Shown here in pieces: positions 41,395-50,875 of a DNA stretch of 54,501 nt. How positions within the stretch are numbered: the first letter of the stretch is position 1; each line of letters opens with the position of its first letter. Under the pieces are notes generated by a model. It saw only the letters and a program-made list of their open reading frames with translations, was not told where the DNA came from and ran no database searches. Both the position numbers and the translations under genes were made by a program. Origin of the DNA: Paracoccaceae bacterium (GTDB lineage Bacteria > Pseudomonadota > Alphaproteobacteria > Rhodobacterales > Rhodobacteraceae). The DNA lies in NCBI GenBank assembly GCA_020447005.1, contig JAGRDO010000054.1:1-54501 (forward strand). The letters run 5' to 3'.

Positions 41395-42645
41395 ATGCGC
41401 TATTCCGGTTTTCGCGTGTTGACCGAGGGTTTGTCGGGCAACAAGGGCTGGCGCCCGGTCTGGCGCGATCCCGCACCGAAACCCGATTACGACATCGTCA
41501 TCATCGGCGGGGGCGGTCATGGCCTGTCCACCGCCTATTACCTTGCGAAGAACCACGGGCTGACGAATATCGCCGTGCTGGAAAAGGGGTATCTCGGCGG
41601 CGGTAACGTCGGGCGGAACACGACGATCGTGCGGGCGAATTACTTTCTGCCCGGCAACCAGGAATTCTATTCGCATTCGCTGAAGCTTTGGGAAGGGCTC
41701 GAGTCCGAGCTGAACTATAACGTGATGCATTCGCAGCGCGGGCTGATCAACCTGTTCCACAGCGACGGTCAGCGCGATGCCTTCGCGCGGCGCGGAAACG
41801 CGATGGTAGGTCAGGGCGACGATGCCGAGCTTCTGGACCGCGAGGGGGTTCGCCGCCATCTGCCCTATCTTGATTTCGAACAGACGCGCTTTCCTATCTA
41901 TGGCGGGCTTTTGCATCGCCGGGGCGGTTCGGCGCGCCATGACGCGGTGGCCTGGGGGTATGCCCGGGGTGCGGACGGCCGGGGTGTCGACCTGATCCAG
42001 AATTGCGAGGTGACCGGGATCGATATCACGGGCGGCCGTGTGACGGGGGTCCAGACGACACGCGGCGCGATCCGGGCGAAGAAGGTCGGCATCATCGTTG
42101 CCGGGCGCTCCGGGCAGGTGGCCGCGATGGCGGGGATGCGTCTGCCGGTCGAAAGCCACATCCTGCAGGCCTTCGTGACCGAGGGGCTGAAGCCTGTCAT
42201 CGATCATGTCGTCAGCTTCGGCATGGGGCATTTCTACATCAGCCAGTCCGACAAGGGCGGGCTGGTCTTTGGCGGGGATCTGGATTTCTACGCCTCCTAC
42301 GCGGCGCGGGGGAACCTGCCGATGGTGGAGCATGTGATGGAGGCGGGCATGACGCTGATGCCGATGATCGGCAAGGCCAAGGTTCTGCGGTCATGGGGCG
42401 GCATCATGGACATGACGCCGGACGGATCGCCCGTCATCGACAAGACCCCGGTCGAGGGGCTTTATATCGATTGCGGCTGGAACTATGGCGGGTTCAAGGC
42501 CGTGCCCGCGTCGGGCTGGTGCATGGCGCATCTGATGGCGACGGGCGAAAGCCACGCCTATGCCGGCCGTTTCCGGCTGGACCGTTTCGCCACCGGCCAT
42601 CTTCTGGATGAAGAGGGCACGGGCAGCCAGCATAACCTGCATTGA
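41395..42645 (+). CDS. soxB: Sarcosine oxidase beta subunit (SoxB)
   Basis: A 416-residue FAD-dependent amine oxidase subunit. The dinucleotide fold is DYDIVIIGGGGHGLSTAYYLA. The beta-subunit features are LEKGYLGGGNVGRNTTIVRANY, NYNVMHSQRGLINL, RRGGSARHDAVAWGYARGAD, and the C-terminal WGGIMDMTPDGSPVIDKTPVEGLYIDCGWNYGGFKA. The His in RHDAVAWG (His182) is the likely covalent FMN site by analogy. The heterotetrameric enzyme oxidatively demethylates sarcosine to glycine with folate as acceptor. It heads soxBDAG; GGAAGGGGG precedes the ATG. Confidence 0.94.
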   Translation: MRYSGFRVLTEGLSGNKGWRPVWRDPAPKPDYDIVIIGGGGHGLSTAYYLAKNHGLTNIAVLEKGYLGGGNVGRNTTIVRANYFLPGNQEFYSHSLKLWEGLESELNYNVMHSQRGLINLFHSDGQRDAFARRGNAMVGQGDDAELLDREGVRRHLPYLDFEQTRFPIYGGLLHRRGGSARHDAVAWGYARGADGRGVDLIQNCEVTGIDITGGRVTGVQTTRGAIRAKKVGIIVAGRSGQVAAMAGMRLPVESHILQAFVTEGLKPVIDHVVSFGMGHFYISQSDKGGLVFGGDLDFYASYAARGNLPMVEHVMEAGMTLMPMIGKAKVLRSWGGIMDMTPDGSPVIDKTPVEGLYIDCGWNYGGFKAVPASGWCMAHLMATGESHAYAGRFRLDRFATGHLLDEEGTGSQHNLH

Positions 42646-42703
42646 AGGGGATCAGGTTGGGAATGCCCGGTGCCACACAACCCGAAACGGATAGAGCAAT
42701 GAC

Positions 42704-43036
42704 ATGCGTTTGACTTGCCCCCTCTGCGGCAGCCGCGACCGGCGCGAATTCACCTATTACGGTGACGCGGTCTATGCGTCGCGCCCCGGCCCCGACGCCC
42801 CGCCCGAAGCATGGGACGCCTATCTGCATTTGCGCGACAACCCGGCGGGTGAGACGCGTGACCTCTGGTATCACGAGATGGGCTGCTCGGCCTGGATCGA
42901 GGTGACGCGCGATACCGTGACCCATGCGGTGGGCGCGACACGGCTGATCGCGGAGCGCGGCGGCGGGCGCGCCTCTGGCGCAGGCAGTCCGGCCAAGAAG
43001 AAAGCGCCGTCCAAGCCCCGGGGAGGCAGGGCATGA
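42704..43036 (+). CDS. soxD: Sarcosine oxidase delta subunit (SoxD)
   Basis: A 110-residue small zinc-binding subunit. It carries the family residues LTCPLCGSRDRREFTYYGDA (Cys5/Cys8) and LWYHEMGCSAWIEVTRDT, whose His and Cys complete the zinc site. The lysine/proline-rich tail (AKKKAPSKPRGGRA) is longer than usual. It starts 58 bp after soxB and overlaps soxA by ATGA. Confidence 0.93.
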   Translation: MRLTCPLCGSRDRREFTYYGDAVYASRPGPDAPPEAWDAYLHLRDNPAGETRDLWYHEMGCSAWIEVTRDTVTHAVGATRLIAERGGGRASGAGSPAKKKAPSKPRGGRA

Positions 43037-45972
43037 GGATTTCCGGAAAGGGCCTTGTCGATCGGTCGAAGACCGTCGGGTTTCGCTTCGACGGCAGGGA
43101 TTACACGGGCTTTCAGGGCGATACGCTTGCCTCGGCGCTTCTGGCGTCCGATGTGCGGGTGTTCGGCAGATCGTTCAAGTATCACCGGCCGCGCGGGGTG
43201 GTGACCGCAGGTTCGGAAGAGCCGAGCGCGCTGGTTACGGTTGGCCGGGGGGCCGCGCAGGTTCCCAATCTGCGCGCGACGATGCAGGAAATCCATGCCG
43301 GGCTGGAGGCGCGCGGCCAGAATGCCTGGCCATCGGTCAATCTGGATCTGATGGCGGTCAACGATCTTTTCGCGCCCTTCTTCAGCGCGGGCTTCTATTA
43401 CAAGACCTTCATGTGGCCCCGGAAGTTCTGGGAAGCGCTTTATGAGCCGGCAATCCGGCGGGCGGCGGGGCTTGGGGCCCTGTCGGGGGCGCATAATGAC
43501 GAAACCTATGAAAAGGCGTGGGCCTTTTGCGATCTGCTGGTCATAGGGTCGGGGCCGGCCGGTCTGATGGCGGCCCTCAGGGCGGGCCGGGCCGGGGCCG
43601 ATGTGATCCTTGCGGAAGAAGACAGCCGCATGGGCGGGCGGGCGCTGGCCGAAAGCCATGAGATTGGAGGCCAGCCGGCGGCGGAATGGGCCGCCGGTGT
43701 TGTGAGCGAGCTTGCGGGAATGCCGAATGTGCGGCTGATGACGCGCACAACCGTGACCGGCGCCTATGACGGCGGGACCTATGGCGCTTTGGAGCGCGTC
43801 GGTCTGCATCTGGCCAGTCCACCCGGCGACCTGCCGCGCGAGTGTTTCTGGCGCATCGTGGCCGGACGCGCGATCCTTGCCTCGGGCGCGCATGAACGCG
43901 GCATTGCCTTTTCCAACAACGACCGGCCCGGCATCATGACGGCGGGCGCGGTTCGGGCCTATCTCAACCGCTGGGGCGTGGCGCCCGGGCATGCGGTCAC
44001 GATCTTTGGCAATAACGACGATGCACATCGTACCGCCCGCGATCTGGCCGGGGCGGGCGTCAGGGTGGCCGCATTGATCGACGTGCGGGAAGATGTTGAA
44101 GTGGCGGGCAATTTTCCGGTTCACGCCGGGTGCCGCATCGTCGATACCGTCGGCCGCATGGGGCTGCGCGAGGTCGTGATCGCCGATGCCGCCGGCAAGA
44201 TCTCGCGGATCGTGAGCGATTGCCTTGCGGTGTCGGGCGGCTGGAACCCGGCGCTGCACCTGACCTGTCACATGAATGGCCGTCCGGTCTGGCGCGACGA
44301 CATCGCGGCCTTTGTCCCGAAACCCGGCATGGTGCCGGGGCTGGAGGCGGCCGGGGCCGCCAATGGCGCCTTTTCGACGCGGGCCTGTCTTGCCGAGGGG
44401 GCGGCCGCGGCCGGGGCGGCGCTGGAGGCGCTGGGGCGAAAGACCGTGACGCTTGATGTCCCAGTGGCCGAAGACGGGGCGGTCAGGCTTCGCGCCTATT
44501 GGGAAGTGCCCGAACCGCGCCATCGCGCATGGCTCGACTTTGCCAATGACGTGACGACAAAGGATGTGCGGCTGGCGGCGCAGGAAAACTTTGCCTCGGT
44601 CGAGCACATGAAACGCTATACGACGCAAGGCATGGCGCCCGATCAGGGCAAGAATTCGAACGTGGCCGCGCTGGCCATCCTTGCCGACGCGACCGGGCGC
44701 GGCATTCCCGAGACCGGGACCACCACCTTCCGTCCGCCCTATGTTCCGGTGTCCATCGCCGCATTGGGCGCGGGCGGGCAGGGTGCGGGCTTCGCCCCGC
44801 AGCGTTTCACCACCTCGGACCGCGCGGCACGCGAACGCGGTGCACCGATGATCGAGGCAGGGCTCTGGTACCGGCCTTCGTATTTCCCGCGCCCCGGCGA
44901 GACGACGTGGCGCGAAAGCTGCGACCGCGAGGTTCTGATGGTGCGCGACAGGGTCGGGGTCTGCGATGTCTCGACCCTTGGCAAGATCGACATTCAGGGC
45001 AAGGATGCGGGCCGCTTCCTTGACCTTGTCTATACCAACACCTTCTCGACCCTGAAGCCCGGCCGGGTGCGCTATGGCCTTATGCTGCGCGAAGACGGGC
45101 TGGTGATGGACGATGGTACGACCGCCTGTCTGGCCGAGGGCCATTACCTGATGACAACGACGACCGCGGCTGCCGGACCGGTGATGCGGCATCTGGAATT
45201 CGTGCATCAGGCGCATTGTCCGGATTGGGACGTGCAGATGATTTCGGTCACCGAGCAATGGGCGCAGTTCGCGCTGGCCGGCCCCCTTGCGCGCGAGGTG
45301 CTGAATTCGGTTCTGGAAAGCCCGATCGATGCCGCGCGGCCCGCATTCCTCGGGGTGATCCCGGTCAGGGTGATGGGCGTGGAGGCGCGGCTGTTCCGCA
45401 TCTCGTTCTCGGGCGAGCTTGGATATGAAATCGCGGTTCCGGCCCGCTATGGAGAGGCGCTTTATCGCGACCTTGTGGCCCGTGCCGAAAGCCTTGGCGG
45501 CGGCGCGTACGGGATGGAGGCGCTGAACGTGCTTCGGATCGAGAAGGGTTTCATCACGCATGCCGAAATCCATGGCCGTGTGACGGCCTATGACATTGGA
45601 ATGGCGGCGATGGTTTCGGCCGGGAAGGATTGCATCGGCAAGGCGGCAAGCCAGCGCCCGGGCCTTTCGGGGCCCGAGCGCGAACTGCTGGTTGGCCTGA
45701 GGCCGATCCCGATGTCGCGGGCCATCGGTGCGGGCGCGCATCTTTTCGACGAGGGCGCGGAGCCGGTGTCGGCCAATGATCAGGGCTATGTCACGTCGGT
45801 CTGCTGGTCGCCGACCCTGAAAACCCATCTGGCGCTGGCCTTCCTGAAGAACGGCCGGGCGCGGCATGGCGAAAGGGTGCGTCTGGTCGATCATCTTCGG
45901 GGAACGGATGTGATCTGCGAGGTCATGCATCCGGTCTTCTTTGACCCAGAGGGAGGGCGGGCCCGTGCCTAG
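43033..45972 (+). CDS. soxA: Sarcosine oxidase alpha subunit (SoxA)
   Basis: A 979-residue subunit with a ferredoxin-like N-terminal domain (DGRDYTGFQGDTLASALLA, RSFKYHRPRGV). A dinucleotide-binding domain follows (LLVIGSGPAGLMAALRAG, residues 169-186, and ARDLAGAGVRVAALID). The C-terminal folate-binding GcvT-like half (about 600-979) has VGVCDVSTLGKIDIQGKDAGRFLD, GLVMDDGTTACL and GELGYEIAVPARYGEALY. It holds the NAD and folate sites of the complex, releasing methylene-THF. Length and order are typical. Confidence 0.94.
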   Translation: MRISGKGLVDRSKTVGFRFDGRDYTGFQGDTLASALLASDVRVFGRSFKYHRPRGVVTAGSEEPSALVTVGRGAAQVPNLRATMQEIHAGLEARGQNAWPSVNLDLMAVNDLFAPFFSAGFYYKTFMWPRKFWEALYEPAIRRAAGLGALSGAHNDETYEKAWAFCDLLVIGSGPAGLMAALRAGRAGADVILAEEDSRMGGRALAESHEIGGQPAAEWAAGVVSELAGMPNVRLMTRTTVTGAYDGGTYGALERVGLHLASPPGDLPRECFWRIVAGRAILASGAHERGIAFSNNDRPGIMTAGAVRAYLNRWGVAPGHAVTIFGNNDDAHRTARDLAGAGVRVAALIDVREDVEVAGNFPVHAGCRIVDTVGRMGLREVVIADAAGKISRIVSDCLAVSGGWNPALHLTCHMNGRPVWRDDIAAFVPKPGMVPGLEAAGAANGAFSTRACLAEGAAAAGAALEALGRKTVTLDVPVAEDGAVRLRAYWEVPEPRHRAWLDFANDVTTKDVRLAAQENFASVEHMKRYTTQGMAPDQGKNSNVAALAILADATGRGIPETGTTTFRPPYVPVSIAALGAGGQGAGFAPQRFTTSDRAARERGAPMIEAGLWYRPSYFPRPGETTWRESCDREVLMVRDRVGVCDVSTLGKIDIQGKDAGRFLDLVYTNTFSTLKPGRVRYGLMLREDGLVMDDGTTACLAEGHYLMTTTTAAAGPVMRHLEFVHQAHCPDWDVQMISVTEQWAQFALAGPLAREVLNSVLESPIDAARPAFLGVIPVRVMGVEARLFRISFSGELGYEIAVPARYGEALYRDLVARAESLGGGAYGMEALNVLRIEKGFITHAEIHGRVTAYDIGMAAMVSAGKDCIGKAASQRPGLSGPERELLVGLRPIPMSRAIGAGAHLFDEGAEPVSANDQGYVTSVCWSPTLKTHLALAFLKNGRARHGERVRLVDHLRGTDVICEVMHPVFFDPEGGRARA

Positions 45973-46513
45973 CCTTATTTCAAAATCGCCCTGCGAAGAT
46001 CTGCTGCCCGTCGAAGCGGGTGGCGTGAAACTGAGCGAATATCCCGTCGACCGCGTCAGCTCGGTAGCCCCCTTCGCGGGCAAGGAGCGGGCAAGCGGCG
46101 CCGCGTTGAAGGCGATCGGGCTGGGCTGGCCGAAGCCCGGCCAGTCCATTTCCGCAAACGGGGCGCGAATTCTCTGGACGGGGCGCGGGCAGGCATTCCT
46201 TGTCGGTGCCGAACCGGCCGGACTGGACGGGCTTGCCGCGATCACCGACCAGTCAGACGGTTGGGCAAGGCTGAGGCTTGCCGGATCGGGGGCCGAGACG
46301 GTTCTTGCGCGGCTCGTGGCGCTGGATCTGCGACCGGGGGCATTTCCGGAGGGATCGGTCGCGCGGACCGGGCTTGGTCATATGATGATGATCCTGCGCC
46401 GGGACGGGGCGGATGCCTTCGAGATCATGGTTTTCCGGTCGATGGCGGCCTTCGCGGTGCGCGAGTTGCATCATGCGATGACGGCGTGCGCTGCCCGTGT
46501 GGCCGCCGGGTGA
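45965..46513 (+). CDS. soxG: Sarcosine oxidase gamma subunit (SoxG)
   Basis: A 182-residue subunit. Recognisable are VKLSEYPVDRVSSVAPFAGK, ILWTGRGQAFLVG, ITDQSDGWARLRLAG, VALDLRPGAFPEGSVARTGLGHMMMILRR and FRSMAAFAVRELHHAM. It is the structural subunit that packs against the alpha C-terminal half. The GTG at 45965 overlaps the soxA stop by 8 bases; an ATG 24 bases earlier is less likely. Confidence 0.88.
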   Translation: MPSLISKSPCEDLLPVEAGGVKLSEYPVDRVSSVAPFAGKERASGAALKAIGLGWPKPGQSISANGARILWTGRGQAFLVGAEPAGLDGLAAITDQSDGWARLRLAGSGAETVLARLVALDLRPGAFPEGSVARTGLGHMMMILRRDGADAFEIMVFRSMAAFAVRELHHAMTACAARVAAG

Positions 46514-46554
46514 TGTGGTGACGGGCCGTATGCAGGCGGGGTGACAGAGGACAC

Positions 46555-48012
46555 ATGCTGAAAGACTATGATTGCAAGGATGCGACCGACCTTGCCGGTC
46601 GCCTTGCCGCGGGCGAGGTCACGCCGGGCGAGTTGCTGGATCACGCACTGGCGGCAACCGAGCGGCTGAACCCGAGGCTGAATGCCGTCGTGAATATCCG
46701 CGAAGATGTCGCGCGGCGCAGTATCGCCGCCGGGCCCCTGCGTGGCCCGTTTTCGGGAATTCCCTTTCTGTTGAAGGATCTGGGCTGCGAAGCGGTGGAT
46801 TTTCCGTCGCATAACGGATCGCGGCTGCTGGAGGGCACGCGCTATACCCGGGATTCGGCGATCTATGAGCGTATCCGCGCCAGCGGTGTCGTGACCTACG
46901 GGCGCACGACGAGCCCCGAGGGCGGCATCGGTGCCGCGACCGAGGCCGCGGTCTATGGCGGGCCGACGCGCAATCCGTGGAACCCTGATCATACGCCGGG
47001 CGGATCGTCGGGGGGCGCGGGGGCGGCGGTCGCGGCCGGGATCGTGCCGCTGGCCCATGGATCGGACGGGGGCGGATCGGTTCGCATTCCCGCCTCGTGT
47101 TGCGGATTGTTCGGGTTGAAGCCGACACGCGCGCGCCTGCCCGACGGGCCCTATGTCGGCGAAGGCTGGGCCGGGATGGCGATCGACGGCTTTCTGACAT
47201 GGTCGGTTCGCGACAGTGCCGCCATGCTTGATGCCTGCCAGGGCGCCGATCCAGGCGCGCCCTATCATGCGCCGCCCCTTGCCGCCGGGTACATGCAGGC
47301 GATCAGCCGTCCGCCGCGCAGGTTGCGGATCATGCTCTGCGACACGAAATTTACGGGCGAGCCGATCCACCCAGACTGCGCAAATGCCGTACGTGACGCC
47401 GCCCGGGTTCTTGAAGGGCTGGGCCATCACGTGGAGCCGGGCAGGCCCGAGGCCGATGTAAAGGCGATGATGCGCGCTTGGACCGATATTGTCGCCTGCG
47501 GCACCGCGCTTGGCATCCGCAAGGCACTGGGCGCGAAGGGCAGGGGGTTGCAGGCGGGTGACGTCGAAGGGGTGAGCCGCGGCGCGATGGCCCATGCCGA
47601 GACGATCTCGGGTGCCGACTATCTTGAGGCCGTGTCGCGCATCCACACTTTCGGGCGGGAAATGGCGGCGGTGTTCGATCCGGATGGGGGCCGGGGGCCC
47701 GACATCATCCTTTCGGCAACGCTCGCCGAACCGCCCGCCCGGATCGGCCGTTTTGCCCATTCGACCGAAGATTATGTGCATTACCGTGTCGGGCCGGGCA
47801 TGATCTTCGACTATTCGCCGTTCTGCGCGGTCTTCAATGCCTCTGGTCAACCGGCCGCGTCCCTGCCGCTTGCCATGTCGTCGGACGGTCTGCCGATCGG
47901 CATCCATCTGGCCGCGCGCTTCGGCGCGGACGAAGAGCTGATGGCGCTCTGCGCCGAGATCGAACGTGCCGTTCCCTGGCATGATCGTGTCCCGCATGTT
48001 GAACGAATGTAA
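46555..48012 (+). CDS. Amidase signature (AS) family amidohydrolase
   Basis: A 485-residue amidase. It has the Ser-cisSer-Lys triad: the Lys in [11 protein letters not shown], and the two serines in [45 protein letters not shown] enzymes hydrolyse amides of many kinds, such as acyl amides or carbamoyl compounds. Here it lies 41 bp after soxG and 71 bp before an ABC importer, all on one strand, which suggests that it releases or processes an amine substrate used by the sox enzyme. Confidence 0.9.
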   Translation: MLKDYDCKDATDLAGRLAAGEVTPGELLDHALAATERLNPRLNAVVNIREDVARRSIAAGPLRGPFSGIPFLLKDLGCEAVDFPSHNGSRLLEGTRYTRDSAIYERIRASGVVTYGRTTSPEGGIGAATEAAVYGGPTRNPWNPDHTPGGSSGGAGAAVAAGIVPLAHGSDGGGSVRIPASCCGLFGLKPTRARLPDGPYVGEGWAGMAIDGFLTWSVRDSAAMLDACQGADPGAPYHAPPLAAGYMQAISRPPRRLRIMLCDTKFTGEPIHPDCANAVRDAARVLEGLGHHVEPGRPEADVKAMMRAWTDIVACGTALGIRKALGAKGRGLQAGDVEGVSRGAMAHAETISGADYLEAVSRIHTFGREMAAVFDPDGGRGPDIILSATLAEPPARIGRFAHSTEDYVHYRVGPGMIFDYSPFCAVFNASGQPAASLPLAMSSDGLPIGIHLAARFGADEELMALCAEIERAVPWHDRVPHVERM

Positions 48013-48083
48013 AGCGGGCCATTGCCAAACCCGGTGTAAATCGGCCAGAGTAAATATGATCAAACCGAACCGGGGGGGGCGGA

Positions 48084-49139
48084 TTGAAAGAAGACATTGC
48101 AGTAACCGCCGAATCTGTCGTCAAGAGTTTCGGGCACGGGGCGGCTGCGGTCCGCGCGCTCGACACCGTTTCGGCCGCAATCCGCAAGGGCGAGTTCTTT
48201 ACGCTTCTCGGCCCGTCCGGCTGTGGCAAGACGACCCTTTTGCGCCTGATAGCGGGGTTTGAGACGCCGACATCCGGCCGCATCCTGCTTGGGGCGGACG
48301 ATGTGACGGACCTGCCGCCGAACCGCCGCCCGGTGAATACGGTCTTTCAGTCCTATGCGCTGTTTCCCCACCTGACGGTGCGTGAAAATGTGGGCTTTGC
48401 CCTGAAGATGCTTGGCCGGCCGGCCAGCCAGATTTCGGCGCGTACCGCCGAGATGCTGGCGCTGGTCAAGCTGGAGGAACTGGCCGATCGCGCCACCGCG
48501 CAGTTGTCGGGGGGCCAGCAGCAGCGGGTGGCGCTGGCGCGCGCACTGGCGCCCCAGCCGAAGGTGCTGCTGCTTGACGAACCGCTTTCCGCTCTGGACC
48601 TGAAGCTGCGCAAGGAAATGCAGGTCGAACTGAAACGCCTGCAGCAGGAAACCGGAATCACCTTTGTTTTCGTCACCCACGATCAGGAAGAAGCCCTGAC
48701 GATGAGCGATCGCATCGGCGTGATGAGCAACGGCAAATTGCAGCAAGTCGCCAGCCCGCGTGAAATCTACACCGCCCCGGTGAACCGTTTCGTCGCCGAT
48801 TTCATCGGCGAGACGAATTTCCTGCCGGTGACACTGGTCAAGGAAGGCGCGCGGCTTGGCAGCGGCGAAATCGTTGCCGCCGAGGGCAAGGGCGGGGTGC
48901 TGACGATCCGGCCCGAGCAGGTGAACGTCGTCCGCGCCGACAAGGCCGGCGCGATCGGGGCGCGGGTCGAGAACCTGATCTATTTCGGCACCGACATGCA
49001 CGTTCACATGCGCCTTGGCGACGGCGCCGCGCTGGTGGCGCGCATGCCATTGCCGCCGGGCGGCGATGGGGGGCTTGCGCCCGGTGATGCCGTGGGAGTT
49101 ACCTTTGCCAAGGGCGCGGCCCGGCTGATCGAGGAGTGA
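48084..49139 (+). CDS. potA: ABC transporter ATP-binding protein (PotA-like, spermidine/putrescine type)
   Basis: A 351-residue importer ATPase. Walker A is [18 protein letters not shown], the Q-loop [12 protein letters not shown], the signature [15 protein letters not shown], Walker [14 protein letters not shown] and the His switch [12 protein letters not shown]-terminal TOBE domain follows (about 265-351, [20 protein letters not shown]). The start is a TTG at 48084 behind a G-rich run; no ATG is available nearby. PotA-type assignment is from the ATPase sequence and from the downstream genes; the ligand may be another cationic compound. Confidence 0.88.
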   Translation: MKEDIAVTAESVVKSFGHGAAAVRALDTVSAAIRKGEFFTLLGPSGCGKTTLLRLIAGFETPTSGRILLGADDVTDLPPNRRPVNTVFQSYALFPHLTVRENVGFALKMLGRPASQISARTAEMLALVKLEELADRATAQLSGGQQQRVALARALAPQPKVLLLDEPLSALDLKLRKEMQVELKRLQQETGITFVFVTHDQEEALTMSDRIGVMSNGKLQQVASPREIYTAPVNRFVADFIGETNFLPVTLVKEGARLGSGEIVAAEGKGGVLTIRPEQVNVVRADKAGAIGARVENLIYFGTDMHVHMRLGDGAALVARMPLPPGGDGGLAPGDAVGVTFAKGAARLIEE

Positions 49140-49142
49140 GCG

Positions 49143-50060
49143 ATGAGCTTGGCTGAAGAGCGTCAGCGCAAGACCTCTGCCCGCAACGGCTGGCTTTTAT
49201 CCGCCCCGGCGTTGATCTTGCTGACGCTGGCGGCCTCGGGGCCGCTGCTGGTGGTGCTGGTCTATTCGTTCCTTGAAAAGGGCCAGTATGGCAATGTCCT
49301 GTGGGATTTCAGCACCGACGGCTGGACCGGGATCCTGTTTTCGCGCGACATTTTCGATGACACGCTGAAGCTGGCGGATGCGCATCTGACGATCTTCTGG
49401 CGCAGTGTGAAACTGTCGTTCCTGACGACGATCATCACTTTCCTGCTGGGGTTTCCCACAGCCTGGTTCATCGCCACGCGCACGCCGGCGCATCGCGCGA
49501 TCTGGCTTTTCCTGATCACGATCCCCTTCTGGACGAACCTCCTGATCCGGACTTTTGCCATTGGCGAAATTCTGCGGAGCGAGGGGCTGATCAACACCGC
49601 CCTGATCCGGCTGGGCATCATCGATCAGCCGATCCAGATGCTGTATAACGACGGCGCGGTGCTGGTCGGCATGGCCTATGTCTATCTGCCCCTGATGGTG
49701 CTGCCGCTCTATTCGGCGATCGAGCGCTTCGACATGCGGCTGCTTGAGGCCGGGTACGACCTTTTCGCCAGCCGCATGCAGGTCCTGCGCCATATCATCC
49801 TGCCGATCGTGAAACCGGGTATCATCGCCGGGTCCATCCTTGTGTTCGTGCCCTCGCTTGGCGCCTATGTCACGCCGCGGATCCTCGGCGGCGGCAAGAA
49901 CATGATGATCGGCAATTTCATCGAGTTGCAGTTCGGTCAGGGCCGGAACTGGCCCCTGGGCGCGGCACTGTCGATGACGCTGCTTGTCGTGGTGACGGTG
50001 GCTTTGCTGTTCTATGTGCGCACTCTCGGCAAGGGCGGATCGGGGGGCGGACATGGCTAA
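49143..50060 (+). CDS. potB: ABC transporter permease (PotB-like)
   Basis: A 305-residue inner-membrane permease with six hydrophobic helices. The EAA loop is visible as MRLLEAGYDLFASRMQVLRHIILPIVKPGI. It has the PotB-like stretches FWRSVKLSFLTTIITFLLGFPTAWFIATRT and VLPLYSAIERF. It starts three bases after potA and overlaps the next permease by 8 bases. Confidence 0.9.
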   Translation: MSLAEERQRKTSARNGWLLSAPALILLTLAASGPLLVVLVYSFLEKGQYGNVLWDFSTDGWTGILFSRDIFDDTLKLADAHLTIFWRSVKLSFLTTIITFLLGFPTAWFIATRTPAHRAIWLFLITIPFWTNLLIRTFAIGEILRSEGLINTALIRLGIIDQPIQMLYNDGAVLVGMAYVYLPLMVLPLYSAIERFDMRLLEAGYDLFASRMQVLRHIILPIVKPGIIAGSILVFVPSLGAYVTPRILGGGKNMMIGNFIELQFGQGRNWPLGAALSMTLLVVVTVALLFYVRTLGKGGSGGGHG

Positions 50061-50856
50061 ACCGGGATTTACCGTAGCGCATCTTCCCGGCTTTGCGACG
50101 ATCGCGGTCGGCGTTTTCGTCTGCCTTTACCTGCCGATCATCACGCTGGTGGTCTATTCCTTCAACGGCGGTTCTTCGATTGCGGTCTGGCAGGAATTTT
50201 CCTTTCGCTGGTACAGCGTGGCCTGGGGCAACGAGGCGGTGAAGGATGCGACGGTCCGCTCGCTGGTCATCGCCCTGTCGGCAAGTGCCATCGCCACGGT
50301 CCTGGCGACTTTCGCGGCCCTTGGCACCACGCGGCGCGCCCCCTATCGCGGGCAGACCTTCATCTATGTGATGATCAACCAGCCGCTGATGGTGCCCGAG
50401 ATCGTGACCGCCGTGGCACTTTTGATCATTTTCGCCTCGATCAAGGTTGCCACGGGGTATCATGGGCTGGGTTACCTGATCGCCGCGCATTCGGCATTCT
50501 GCATTCCCTTCGCCTATCTGCCGATCCGGGCGCGGCTGGAAGGGATGGACACGGTCATGGAAACCGCTGCCGCCGATCTTTATGCGTCGGCGTGGCAGAC
50601 GTTCCGGTATGTCACGCTGCCGCTTCTGGCGCCGGGGATCGCCGCCGGTGCGATGCTGGCCTTCGTCATCAGCCTTGATGACGTTGTCATTACCGAATTT
50701 GTCAAATCCGGCGGTCAGGATACACTGCCGACCTATATGCTCGGCCAGTTGCGCCGGGCCGTCACGCCCGAGGTCAATGCGATTTCCTCGGCGCTTCTCG
50801 CTCTGACGGTCGCATTATTGACCGCCTTCTTCTTGCTGACACGAAAAAGAGACTGA
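50053..50856 (+). CDS. potC: ABC transporter permease (PotC-like)
   Basis: A 267-residue permease with six membrane helices and the second EAA loop (METAAADLYASAWQTFRYVTLPLLAPGI). Other PotC-like features are VVYSFNGGSS at the N-terminus and AFVISLDDVVITEFVKSGGQDTLP. ATG 50053 lies inside the potB end; the 39 bases upstream in frame have no ribosome site. It pairs with PotB as the heterodimeric channel. Confidence 0.9.
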   Translation: MAKPGFTVAHLPGFATIAVGVFVCLYLPIITLVVYSFNGGSSIAVWQEFSFRWYSVAWGNEAVKDATVRSLVIALSASAIATVLATFAALGTTRRAPYRGQTFIYVMINQPLMVPEIVTAVALLIIFASIKVATGYHGLGYLIAAHSAFCIPFAYLPIRARLEGMDTVMETAAADLYASAWQTFRYVTLPLLAPGIAAGAMLAFVISLDDVVITEFVKSGGQDTLPTYMLGQLRRAVTPEVNAISSALLALTVALLTAFFLLTRKRD

Positions 50857-50875
50857 TCAAAAAGGGAGGACTGCA

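Noticed and set aside
42871-46245. A 1124-codon open frame antisense to soxD and soxA
   Set aside because: It is the mirror of GC-rich, codon-biased genes. The text is Arg/His/Pro-rich with no motif, while the + strand encodes complete sarcosine oxidase subunits.
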